A model generated the notes under the pieces. The model was given only the letters and a program-made list of their open reading frames with translations. It was not told the DNA's origin and did no database searches. This document shows, piece by piece, positions 48,747 through 60,020 of a stretch of 64,000 nucleotides of DNA. How positions within the stretch are numbered: the first letter of the stretch is position 1; the number at the start of each line of letters is the position of its first letter. Source of the stretch: Gyromitra esculenta (taxonomy: Eukaryota; Ascomycota; Pezizomycetes; Pezizales; Discinaceae); NCBI GenBank assembly GCA_038503075.1, contig JBCAML010000001.1, positions 3,720,001 through 3,784,000 on the forward strand, given 5' to 3'. The translations under genes and the position numbers were made by a program.

Positions 48747-51590
48747 ATGTCTATTCTCTGTTGCCGTCGAAATAGCTCAGCTCCAGTCCATACGCCACAG
48801 ATACAGATACAACCTCCGAAGATACTTCGTCGTCTTTCCGTTATAGCGTCTCACGCCCAAGCGTCTCCTCGGACCATCGAGGCCTTCTATAATGAAGGGA
48901 AAGAGCTTCTTCAAGCCCGTCAAGAGGAAAGTGAGAGATCAAGCCTACGGACAGCGATGCAAGCATCGTATGAAGCGGCTATCAAGGATTTGAATGCTGA
49001 TGTTCCCGATGACGATGCAACTAAGTCGGGAAACTTAAACCCATCAACTACAGCAGAGGTAGATGAACTATTCGATAATAGACGAAGCCAATCGTTAATT
49101 TTTGGTCAGGATGCTACACCTTCTGTTCACGGGTAGTTATAGCATCCCTTCGAAAGTCTTTGCCCACAGTCCTGATACGATTTCTTAGCATTCGCTTACC
49201 ATTTAAATCCTCTTCGTCAAACGAGCTTCATCCAAAGACTTTGATTGCCCCCGTCTCTAGAAATATCCATGGGACACTGACCTCGGGAAAGTCAATGCCA
49301 CTTCTAAGCGGTGCACAGTCGAAAGCGGCTCAAGAGGTACCTCAGCTCATATCACCAAGTTCTAGAATATGCCTAAGATTACAGACCTCACCAGGAAAGA
49401 TATCAAAAGATATCCCTTCATTGAATTTCCCCGCCGAAATTGTTAGATCAAAGAAACCAGTCAAAAGTACCACGCCAATATGTATGCCTCTTACGCCAGG
49501 CCTTAGTCCTTATTTAATGCCAAGCATCGCTACTACAATTGCATCAATCAACGAAGGATCAGGGGCGACCTCTCAAGGCGATAGACTCCCCTCCAACAGC
49601 AATTCTACTCATGAAGTCACTGGTGTTGAGACTCTGGACAACCAGCGAAAACAGACGACCGGTATTGGCGGGGCAGAAGTCAGTTTTGGTAAGTCTAAGA
49701 TTGAGTTTCTGTCCCCTAAGGAGAGTGTTTAGAATTGACCTGAAAGACGGTACTGTTATCGAAACCGAAAAAGAATTAGTAGCCGCTACCAATCTTCCAA
49801 AGAAAGAAAGGAAACACAGTAATGATACAACAATCAGTAACGAATGCTTCATGCCCAATGAGTTCTTCTCCAAAATCCCAGTCTGGGTTAGACCTTCAAC
49901 AAGTACTTTCATGTCGTCTCCTTCATCAGACGATCCAAATCGATCTAGAGGCCTTGGGATGCCTTTAAATGCTGGCAGTACAATTTCAGCTCCTCCAAAC
50001 AGTAGCTCTTCTGAACTCTATTCCCCCCTAGAAAGTCCAGCTACAGGTAATACTGGCACAAGTACTCCATTCCTTATACGTCCTCCAACACCTAGATACC
50101 ACTTTCGTCCGTCTATGGACAATGCCTCATCTTTCTATCCCTCTCGTGAAACATCACGCTGTCAATCTCTAGTTGGTTCAATCGAAGCTCCTCTCGGGCT
50201 TTCAGACGCGCCAATGTGGTCTGCATCTACTGCTCACACGTCGAGCCGAACCCCTAGACCCTCGGACAGAGTGAACATCAGTGCTCCACCACAGCATGCT
50301 ACCTTTGGTTTTCCCTGGAAAAATCACAGCCCTAACAAGTCCCCAGAGCCCATTACAAATCAAGATGCTTTCACTAGAAGCAGCTCACTGGCACATCTAA
50401 AGAAAAGCCAAAAGTGGAGTCGGGACCTCCAAAGAATGCCTCGAGCAAAACCACAAGGTCTCCCTAAAGATTCACAGCCTGAAGGTCCTTTAGCTCAGAA
50501 ATATAGTGAAGGATACGAGAACTTTCAGTTACAGGGATGTATCACAACCCATAAAGCCTCTCCGTACTTGGATCATGTTCCGCCAAGTAAGAAGCACTGG
50601 CATATCGATAATAACGGGAATAAAGAGCATCCAAAAAGTGGTCCGACGGTCTCTCCCGCCGAAACCGCAAATAATACTGACCGTTCTAACTGGGTAAGAT
50701 TTCCTGCTCGAATAAGCAGCTTACCAGTACCCCATGGAGCAACTAAAGACTCGAGAAACTGGAGATCACCACACACCTGGAAGTCAGGAAACCAAAAAAA
50801 TAATTATTTCAGCAACAGCTACAGTAAGAGTGAGCAGAAAGCTTCTTTGAGAAATAGTGTCTCCCTCGGTGAAGACGTATGGAGACAGAGTGGCCTCCAT
50901 AATAGACTTCAAGACAAGTCTCGAAAAGTCCCAATGGCTGGAGTGTTTACTAACCCTATGTCTGATGTTGAGTCTCAAGACGGAGGTGGTGAAAAAGACG
51001 GACTAGCCCATAAACGAGATATGATTCGATCTAGGAGTATGACACTTAGAAAAACCTTTACAAACAGCATCGCGAAACTAAGAGGTAGGGTGAGTTTTAA
51101 CGGGAGTTCTAAGGTCTCTTCTCCGAGTAAATCAGTAAACAAAGAACGTTTCTATCAGATGCGTCATGAGGGGCAAAGACCAATAAGTTATACCCCTGTG
51201 CTAAATGAAAAGACTGAAGTAGAGCCAGACGCTTCTAAGTCAGATATTTCGGGTACCATCTTCAGACCAACACTACCAAAAGAGATGATAGTGCTCGAGA
51301 GTTCGAGAGAATTTAGCAAAGATACATCTCCTGGGAATGGGAACATCATACAACACAGCGATATAGGACTCCGACACGATTCACCTCTCAGCCTTATTAC
51401 ATCATCACCTGATCGATCTACATTTAGCACGGCATCTGAAAGGCCCAAGACTAGGCCTTGGAGTACCGTATACGACGATTGTGTGGCGTTCCCCTTCGCT
51501 GAAGACGATGTTGGGAATGATAATGGAGTTTTAATAGATAGTGAACTTGAAACGCCCATGAGCGGGTTTGTTGATGCTTCTGAGAAGTGA
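48747..51590 (+). CDS. Large disordered Ser/Pro-rich protein, unknown function
   Basis: Model: exons 48747-49132, 49189-49688, 49747-51590; 909 residues. The start is the ATG at 48747; the frame upstream opens with GTG. The N-terminus MSILCCRRNSS carries a Cys pair beside Arg, a possible lipidation site. A short helical segment follows (IEAFYNEGKELLQARQEESE). The rest is rich in Ser, Pro, Asn and basic patches with no domain recognised; a Lys/Arg-rich stretch (DMIRSRSMTLRKTFTNSIAK) lies near the last quarter. The first intron is well supported (56 nt, closes exactly). The second is less certain: the 58-nt form uses an AAAG acceptor, and a 40-nt alternative would also keep the frame. Possibly a fungal-specific regulator or cortical protein; function unknown. 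Confidence 0.7.
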
Positions 51591-52326
51591 TCAAGGTGCC
51601 TATGGCTTGACGCAAAAGAATTCATGGAAATTACGGTCTAAGGATTCTAGAATTTTGCGGTTGGATCTGGAGGATTGCTTCGAGGTTTTTTTTTTTTGAA
51701 GAGATTTAATATTTTTATTATGCAATCGACACGATTCTTTGCTTTTTTTCCCTTTTCTTTCTACGTATACAGCTAGCGTAGATAGGTATGCTGTCAATAA
51801 AAGATGTCTTTCCATAAACCAAACTAAATCAGTTCAGAACCTTTGAGCCCACTGAATGGTCCTAAACAGTGACCTTCTCATAAAAACAGGTTTAAGGATA
51901 GCAACTAAAAAAACATATCTAGAGATATCGAGCACGATTATTACTGGAGAACACGATTGCTAATGATTGGGTGAGCTCTAGAGCAGATATATCTTATTTT
52001 AAGAGATTGCTGCTTCCTAGCTGTTGTTTTAGTGCCCCGAGTGTTGGAAACAAAATATTTTACTGAAAGCTAAACCATGCCTATGGGTTGAGGAGGGAGG
52101 ACTCGAAAGCCGCGCCAGAAGCCTGAGACCCCGCCCCCCTTACAACTATAGGTGAACAAACTAAGTCTTGGAAGGTACTTTATTACGTGTAGTTAAATTC
52201 AAGACTACGAGTTGATAGTAAATCAAAGGCATCCGGAGCCCGGCCAGCTGATGAAATATGATTCAGTAGCCGCTAATTAAAAGTTCCCGAAGACAATCAT
52301 CAATGAGACGGTTCTGTGGTTCCGTT
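51591..52326. other. Convergent 3' region
   Basis: 736 bases between two stop codons, including a T-run at 51686-51698. No gene seen. Confidence 0.5.
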
Positions 52327-53527
52327 TTAGTCACTCGTTAGATCCACGACCTCATCATTGGCTGATGGAAACGCCCCTTTCTTCGCTTTAGAACGTTTTG
52401 ATTGTCTTTCGTCATCCTTCTCCGGATCTTCTGCTTTTACTCGTTTTACTGATGTCCCAGCCATTTTCTGCTTTTGTCAGTATAGTTATGAATTCGGGGA
52501 AATTCACATGCACACCTTGTACCGAATAAGCTCATTCAGCATATCTTCTTTTGAAAGAGTTCTCAGTTCGTCCAAATTTATTTCAGGAGACGATTCCCTA
52601 GATGACGTAGGTGATCTTGGTATATGATCCAACGCCTGTAATGCCTCTGCAGCTCAGGAGCGTAATTAGCTTGATTAGACTTAAATGTGAGCATCCGGGA
52701 GTGGGACATACTGCGTGATCGATAATTCATAACCAATATGCAATAAGGTTTCTCAAAACTATCCAAAAACACCACGTCTGCATCCGTCACAATAGATCTG
52801 ACCATCTCTTCATCTTCGGTAGCAACCCGATGAGTAAGCTGCTGACCCTTGATATCTTTTTCATAGACAGCTTTCAGATCAAGTGGGTCAATGACACGTT
52901 CTTCTTCGATATCCTTCCAGTAGGGTTTCGAGCGCGGATGTGGTTCAATTGAGGGGTCATCGAGCTCTCTTGACGAAGATCCAACTACATGTGCTCTTGG
53001 TTGCCGATAACCTTTTCTTTTCCTTGGCAGTTCGTTGCAGCGCAGAACCACTACTTCGATAATACCAATATTTAACGCCTCCTCCTCACAGTCATCGTCT
53101 CTTTCTTCCGCTAAAACAACTGTGTTAGCTAAGTGGAAGATAACAAGTAAACCACACACACGTACATATATATTATTCTCGACCTACCTATAACCAAATC
53201 ATCAAACCTCCAAGGTCTCTCGTAGGCCACCTTATCATTATCGGCTTCTCTCTCCCTCTTCCCACGATAAGTCTCGTCCAGATTCTTCCCCGGCTTCAAC
53301 TCGTCCCAGAAAGACGAATTTTGGTATTTTCCATCGATATAGACGTATACCTCCAAGCATTCATGAACGAACTCGGTTGCTACTACGTTCACATGGAAAC
53401 GCTGGTTTGCTTCCGCAACAACGTACGCGGATGCGTAGCCATCTTCAACCACAGCGCCGCATTCTTGGGCTGGTTCATCCTGCCCTAAGATTTTTAGGGA
53501 GCATTTGATACCTTTGACTGACGGCAT
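52327..53527 (-). CDS. DUF7918-type protein with C-terminal SUMO-interaction-like motif
   Basis: Exons on minus: 53188-53527, 52712-53110, 52516-52646, 52327-52470; 337 residues. The first 100 residues fit the fungal DUF7918 fold (GIKCSLKI, AYVVAEANQRFHVNVVATEF, CLEVYVYIDGKY). A basic segment RKRKGYRQPR lies in the middle. The region at about 215-245 (FEKPYCILVMNYRSR) resembles the family's second conserved block. The spliced C-terminus reads ELRTLSKEDMLNELIRYK, a basic nuclear-signal-like RQSKRSKAKK, and ends EVVDLTSD, a classic SUMO-interaction-like hydrophobic/acidic patch. Nuclear location is inferred. The function of DUF7918 is not established. Confidence 0.8.
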
Positions 53528-54427
53528 GGGATTGGATTTGAGCGAAGGGATGGGTCGGCAATGGCACGCGTATGCGTGGTCTGAGGGGGTGGGAGTTTGT
53601 CAGCCTTGTTATGCGTAGGTAACCTCGTACTCAGGCTGTTAGGAAGCGTGGTACAATAGCAATGACGCTAATCTATATTAGGAAATTTCAGCATTTGCTT
53701 CCTAGCAGCCGGTGGAATTGCTCTTAGGAACCTCCATTGCTTGCAGCCTAGTTGGGCATAAAATTAACTCTTCGGCTAACATCAGTATCGATTTGTCTTC
53801 AGGAATCGATTTCTACACTCAAAAAACTCTTATTTCGCATGTTGAGCGCACTCATGCTCTCCCTACCTCTAGCTATCGAGTTTCCACTTTTACACATCGA
53901 ATTTTGACTTTTATAAACATCTAGGCTGCGCAGCAAAACCAACCAGCGGCTTTTCTTTCTAGGGCCCAAGAAATCCTATGGGCCAAAGTCGCAAGCAATT
54001 GATTGAATCGAGATTATGTGGATGGCTGTGGCTGGTTGTGGCGCGCACCAAAAACTATCGCTCGCCAAAACCCTGGTGAGCGAGGCTATTTTACTGAAAT
54101 AAGTGTGATTGCCTGTTTCCGGTAAATTAAGTAGTAGACTCAACCGATAAGATTCATATATCGTTACTATATGGCAAGAGGCCAGGAGTTGTAGTATGTG
54201 AGGGTTTAAGGGTTAGTTAAGGACCAGAAAGCGATAACAGGAGTGAGACCCGGTGACGCAGAAACAGACAAAGTTTCTTTTCTGGAGAAATATGTGTAAT
54301 TGCATTCATGAGGGATCTATAATCGCTATCCGAGATCCAGAAGCGCATATGCCGTACTATCGTCCCAGTAATAGTAAAGAAATGCAGAGAAAAATAAATT
54401 TCCTATATATTTCCATTTTTTATAATA
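53528..54427. other. Interval between two minus-strand genes
   Basis: 900 bases. Contains the promoter of the DUF7918-type gene and a small GCTCGCC/GGTGAGC hairpin near 54059-54082. No gene recognised. Confidence 0.5.
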
Positions 54428-55039
54428 CTACCATCCCAGTGGCCTTGCATGCTTCACCTCAGCCTTCTCCAAAAACTCCCCAATCTTCCCATACTCCTCA
54501 AATTCTTTCGTTTTACCAAATGCGATATGATTTTCTACCGCCTCGTACCCTGTAAACTGGACCCACTCTTCACTAATTCCCTCTTCAACACCATCAATCC
54601 TCCATCCACCAACCAGCGAATACGGTTTCGCGTAGTCCGCAAGGTAGTGCTTATTCTCATTCCACACCTTCGCGAAGTTTTCCTTTTCGCTGGCTTTGAT
54701 GAAATGCCTACCGATGGCGATACAAGGCGCGTCCGGGGGAGGAGTCGACTTATCGATATCGACATGGAACATCACGACAAGGTCGATATAATCTCCAAGG
54801 TACCCAAGTAGTATCTTGTTTTCATCGGAAGCGATGAACACGTTGTGGGCCTCGATAGAGGGCCAATAACCCGTGAAGTAGAGGATGGATGGATCTTCAA
54901 TCTGCTGGTAAGCGCTGAAGGTAGAACCCGACACTCTTTTGAGGGCTTCAAGCGCATCTTGAAAGCCGGATTTGGGTTCTGGGGTGTCCACGGTGTGGGG
55001 AGATTTGATAGTGAAGATAGCAAGCTCGAGGACGACCAT
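54428..55039 (-). CDS. Dimeric alpha/beta-barrel (ABM-like) protein
   Basis: Single exon, 203 residues from ATG 55039 (MVVLELAIFTIKSP); the longer frame opens with GTG. The pattern fits two tandem ferredoxin-like ABM modules. The first has ALEALKRVSGSTFSAYQQIE and ILYFTGYWPSIEAHNVFIAS. The second has VMFHVDIDKS, IAIGRHFIKASEKENFAKVW and WVQFTGYEAVENHIAFGKTK. Such fungal proteins are small monooxygenase-like or stress-response barrels; no catalytic assignment can be made. It stands alone on the minus strand. Confidence 0.8.
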   Translation of the reverse strand: MVVLELAIFTIKSPHTVDTPEPKSGFQDALEALKRVSGSTFSAYQQIEDPSILYFTGYWPSIEAHNVFIASDENKILLGYLGDYIDLVVMFHVDIDKSTPPPDAPCIAIGRHFIKASEKENFAKVWNENKHYLADYAKPYSLVGGWRIDGVEEGISEEWVQFTGYEAVENHIAFGKTKEFEEYGKIGEFLEKAEVKHARPLGW

Positions 55040-56536
55040 GGCTAAGGCTTTGGATGGATGGTGGTTTAAGGGTAGTGATACGGTCACCTTGTGGGAGATG
55101 AGCTCTTATAAGCTCTAGATGAGATCTCAGAGCTACCGTACATTAAAATCAGCAGTCATTCATTGCATAAATTTGTAATCGCAAACTCGTATTGGCGATA
55201 TCCCAGGCGAGGCCGAAATTTGCTAAAGCCGCGGGCGAGTCGCTAGCTTGCGTTAGTCGATCGCCAGACCCAGGTATAGGTTTATGTTACACAAAGATAA
55301 TAACCTCGAATTAAGCTACATTTAGCATTAATAATGAAGGTATCTATCTCAGTGTAAGCAACTGACGAAAGCTGACCTGTTGCTGAGACTCGCCTTTATC
55401 CAGTAATATTGGCGGGGCGGAGTGTCTCGGGGTATTTTGAAACTTTGTCGGAATGCCTAAGTAGACCCCTTTCCCCCGCGGTGTTAGGTATATCGGGGAT
55501 GCAGGTATCTATTCCGAACCAAAGAGCCAGACAGCTCAAGGCTGACATGAGTGATAAGCTATGATTGAGTGAAATAGTAGAGTAATACTCGGAACGATTG
55601 GAATCGGAGTAACTGATGACTGAGGAACGAAGGAATCTCTCGTGTTTAACTCCACCCTACAACTAGAGTACTACGAACCATGTTCGGCTTTGAGAACGTC
55701 AGTCTAGATAGCACGGACTATACGTGTATATCTTACTTAATGGCTTACGCGTTTTGTGTGCTCTTGGTGATCGTAAAACCCTAGCTGGTGCACCAGGGGC
55801 GATCTCTGATCGTGGCAAGATTTGCATAATCCCACACCCGCCTTGCCTGAAGATATCCTTGGATTAAACCAATATTCAGGGCAATGACCATTATAGCACC
55901 AATGAGCTCCCATTGTCTCTATATATATGTAGAGGTGTAGCTTTCTAGATAGTTCTGGCGATAATTTGGATCTACACAGCATGTAGTGAGTTTATCCCAA
56001 GCAAGTTCCACTCGATATACTGGCACGATGGCTTTAAGTTCCCTATCAGGCTCTAAGCTTTGTCGACACAAGACTAAATTTGCCTACGGGCAGTATTCAA
56101 TCGCAAAGCCATGGTCCTAATCGACACACAACATGATACGGTCTTGACCAGCTTCAGGTTCCAAAGCGAATATTTGCAGGAGGATGGCAGCAACCAGCTG
56201 CTAGTACGTGCGCCCAGTTATTCAGCGGCATCATGGCGTGAATTCCCAGAGTCGCTCAGCCAATGCTGTTCGAGCCTGACTCGGAGATTTATCGCGCAAA
56301 CCACGTGCACGGACCAATAAATAACCGATCAGGAATAGTCTTCTTGGAAGCTTCAGCCTCGAACCCCAAAATCAACCCCACAGCCCCAGCATTCCCGGGT
56401 CCAGGGCAGCTGCATTATCGCAAAGGAGCTCGACAGCAGCAAAGGAGGGGGGTAAAAAGGACCGACACACCCCCGACACCTCATTTTAGCTCTTCGGGAT
56501 TTGTTCCGCACCTCGGACCGACACGGATAACCATCC
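55040..56536. other. Divergent region upstream of VFA1
   Basis: 1.5 kb with no supportable gene; short frames at 55737-55982 and 56263-56553 lack motifs. It should contain the promoters of the barrel-protein gene and VFA1. Confidence 0.45.
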
Positions 56537-57324
56537 ATGGCTGCACCGTTTGAGAATCTTTACTATCTGCGCAGGGTAGCAGAGGTAATCAGGCCCATAA
56601 TTCTCCCCCAAATGCAGAGGCCAGGAAATAATATGTTGATTGTAAACGGTAAGCTACCTAGAGCTCTGCAAAACCTTGCACAGTATGCTACAAGCCCGCT
56701 ACGAGTGTTCTCGTGACACCAGATAAAAAGGTACGTTTACGCCCATACAGTTGTCCTTCGAATCGAATTGAGTTCATGGGGTGTGGCACAAGTAGGATTT
56801 CTTCTATGTATGCCCTGGCCACCCTAAAGATCGAGGTTTCGCGACAGCTGTGGTGGACCCTGAACCTACGCCAGAAGAGCTAGATAAGAAACGGAAGGAG
56901 AAAGAGGAGAAAGAGCTGGCAGAAGAGGTGGAGAGGGTAAAGAGGGAGTACGAGGAAAAGCAGAAGAAGAAAAAGAAGGACGATATAGACAAGAAGGACG
57001 ATGAGGAGAAGGAGAAGGAGAAGGAGGATAAGGATAAGGATAAGGATAAGGATAAGGATAAAGAGGGAGAGAAAGTTAAGAAGCCAGCAGTGGAAGAAAC
57101 GACATTGGAGGCAAAGAAAGCAGATGAAGAACCTAGGATATTCAGATTACACAAGTATGGGCCGGGACCCCTCTCCTTTTTAGTACGCTACTAACGCTCA
57201 GGTTAGGACTATTTTTGAGACACGTCTTCGGCGATACCGGCAGCTACAGATTGCAAAGCTGAACCAAGAGAGAGTCAGGTCCCCGAATGCCTTTCCATCA
57301 GTCCCAAGGGATGATCCCGTATAG
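56537..57324 (+). CDS. VFA1: VPS4-associated protein 1 (VFA1)
   Basis: VFA1 binds the ESCRT AAA-ATPase VPS4 and stimulates it at endosomes. Exons 56537-56584, 56662-56730, 56796-57154, 57207-57324; 197 residues. Splicing joins MAAPFENLYYLRRVAE to SSAKPCTVCYKPATSVLVTP and DFFYVCPGHPKDRGFATAVV, showing the two Cys pairs of the N-terminal zinc-binding module. The middle is a charged coiled coil with a DK repeat. The C-terminus, EPRIFRLHKTIFETRLRRYR and SPNAFPSVPRDDP, matches the VPS4-binding end of the family. The last junction uses a TTAG acceptor at 57206; the nearer CAG breaks the frame. Confidence 0.93.
57027..57062 (+). repeat. In-frame hexanucleotide repeat (GATAAG)6 in VFA1
   Basis: Six GATAAG-type units (the last ends in AAA), coding for alternating Asp-Lys in the central coiled coil. 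Unit length keeps the frame, so copy number can vary without breaking the gene. Confidence 0.9.
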
Positions 57325-58662
57325 TTCACTACATGTAGTTTTGAAGGTTCGTTCTTCTTTCACTATAGGCAGTTATGATAAATGGGTGGGTTGATACCTC
57401 AAAGGCTTATTGCTAGGGCGCTACTAGATTGGCTGGTCGTGGTTCTAGTTTACTAGCGTAAAAGAGTGAAGAGAAGTTTCTAGATTTGGGTGTGCGTTCA
57501 TCATCAGCCTTTTGGGCAAAAAAAAAGTACCTCGATTTAAGTACAAAACTGGAAGCGTAAACTTTGATGCCTCCCAAGTTACTACCAAACCTAGCTATAT
57601 AAGGTCTTAAAAATAGAATACATATTTACCGAAATCCCAACAGCAAGGAGCTAGTTATGCCCCTATAGTCAAGACAAAGCTTCCATATATTAGGAAGGTT
57701 ATATAAACCACCTTATTTCTTGGTCCAATGCTTCAAAATCAATCAATTTCTGTTTCACAGGTCCTATTACAGATACCATGATCGCCAACACTCTGCATGC
57801 TATACCAGTCGTTCTAAATACCACAAGCTCCGCTATAAACTCGACCGAACTACCGAAACGCGGCGCCCTATAATACCTCTTTCGCGCTCCCCACAGACTT
57901 TAGAGCACCGAGCGCTGCGCGCTGCGCTGCCGAACGGATAAATACTTTGCTTATTCTCGGGCAGAAACGTAGAGTAGTATAAGTGCAGAAGCAATCCGCG
58001 AATGGTATACTTATACACTCGCCCTCTATTGCGATATGATTATATTTTATATTTGAAATCTCTACCAGGTTTTCTGCTAGGAACTCAGTCCCCTCAACCA
58101 AACCTAAAAATTCTAGGGCAAGAAAAAACACAAAGTTGAATTCATCCTTCTAGATCACTCTCTACTTTCTAGCTCAACCCTCCACATCTAAAGTCGAACC
58201 AAGAAAACAACAAGCTCACAACCAACGAAAAAAAACAATACGTGTATCTTATCACCGTAAACGTATAAAAGAAAGAAAACTCGGTGTTGTTACATTAGTA
58301 CATGTACCTCTTTCATCGAAAAACTGAACCAGACCCTCCCTCCAACAAAGCAATTACACTGTGCAAAAATACAGTAAAACAACAGATGATGATGCGCCTA
58401 CCTGTCTCCTTTCCGGATATATCCCTCCCTCGCCTTGACCCAAACCTCCCAGAAAAACCAGTAACAAAGCAAATGACATGACATGATGTGATATATATAG
58501 TTAGATATAGCAACATACAAACAGCGTCCTTCGTTTCCGCTCCCAACAATACTCGTACTCGTAAAAAAGAGACATAAAGGGAAGCCCAAAGGTTAATTGG
58601 GGGAGTACTCTACCTCCTACCTAATCTGGCCACCTGCTAGCATCTTAGCTTTTGTTCAGAGA
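57325..58662. other. Convergent region VFA1/YIA6
   Basis: 1.3 kb, moderately AT-rich. No gene or element recognised. Confidence 0.5.
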
Positions 58663-60020
58663 TCACCGCCATTGGTCATGGCCAGACCTTTCATTTCGCT
58701 CTAAGATCCCCTGGTTCTTCCAGAGGGTCAATCGCCCTACCATCACTATACGCAAAGCCAGTCAGCTAGTACTCATGTGTGGTAAGAGAAACGGAGCTTG
58801 GCTCCTTGAAAGCAGTCCCTTCGCTTCATTCGAGGTACTCACATTCATACGTCAATAACGTCATCGCGCTCGCCGGTACAGCACGAATCATATTCGTTCC
58901 CATACCCGCGTAAAAACCCCTCCAACCTTCATCCCTGAACACGGTTTTAAAACTCTGTACGATTCCCCGATACCTAGGATACCCTTGTTTCCCGTTTTCA
59001 ACCCTCTGCGTCTGTAACCTTGTCCTCACAACTTCATGTGGGTACGTCGCCGAACTTGCACATATCTTGCTAAGACAGCTCGCGGCGAGGATTCCCCAGA
59101 AATCTGTGTTTCCACTTTTCCCTTGCTTTCCTAGCTCAACGCCGCCGGTGAACATCTTCTTGAATTGTTCGTACAGTGGGAACTGGATGGCAACGTGGGT
59201 AAGGCCCAGAAGCGCAGGTGCAAGGCCAGAGTAGAAGGAGCGTATTCCTTCGTGGACATACATTTTACGCATGGCGTCTAAGGTACCTGTATAATGGTAG
59301 GGAATTTTGACAGAGGAGTTTCTGGGGTTGGTAGAAGATTGTGCCATTAAGCGGGTTTTGATTACCCAGATGGGATTTGTGCATATTGTGGAGGAGGCGC
59401 CGGCGGTCATGGCGGACAAGATGTGTGTTACCCAAGTTCTTTCTATTTCTATTGTTCGGGATAAAGGTTAGCCAATTGGGCCAATTGAGCTTAAGTGTCC
59501 TTTTTTTTGCTTTTGCTTTTTCTAAATGTTTCACAAATTTTCCGCGAAAAATCGTAGAGATGAGATATGAAAGGAAAAAAGGTAGCTACTCACTAGGCTC
59601 TAGGACACCCTTCGCTTTCTCATACACTGTAAAATACACCGTCCACGTCGGCAAGTATCCCAGAATTAATGGCCCTAGTCCTCGGTACATTCCTCGAACC
59701 CCTTCGTCACTCCATATTTTATTCGCAGTTCCAAATAGCCCTCTATATACCACCTCACTTGGTGTTATTCCTCTTCCTTGTCGTATTGACCATCCGCCCT
59801 GAGCTTGCAGCTTTGTCTTGATGACGTCCAGAGGACATGTCACAACGCCAGACGCAAATCCGGCTGAGGCCCCAGCGAAGGCGTGGATAAAGTCATCGCT
59901 AAGATCTGCTGGAACAAAGATGGGATAGATTGAATGGACTGGATGCGGGGGCTTTTCAGGATGCTGAGGCGATGAAGACTCTTCTGACGGTGCAGTTGAG
60001 GGGGTGGGTTGAGAAGACAT
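58663..60020 (-). CDS. YIA6: Mitochondrial carrier, NAD+ transporter type (YIA6/NDT)
   Basis: Six-helix carrier of the mitochondrial inner membrane, most like the NAD+ (pyridine nucleotide) subgroup. Exons on minus: 59594-60020, 58843-59448, 58663-58745; 371 residues. All three carrier repeats are present with their signatures: CPLDVIKTKLQAQG, TNPIWVIKTRLMAQ and TYPHEVVRTRLQTQ. Between them lie YRGLGPLILGYLPTWTVYFT and YSGLAPALLGLTHVAIQFPL. The last intron (58746-58842) is inferred: without it the frame ends right after TYE, and with it the product gains a typical hydrophilic tail. The start is ATG 60020; the frame nine bases longer opens with GTG. Substrate is assigned by subgroup resemblance only. 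Confidence 0.9.
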
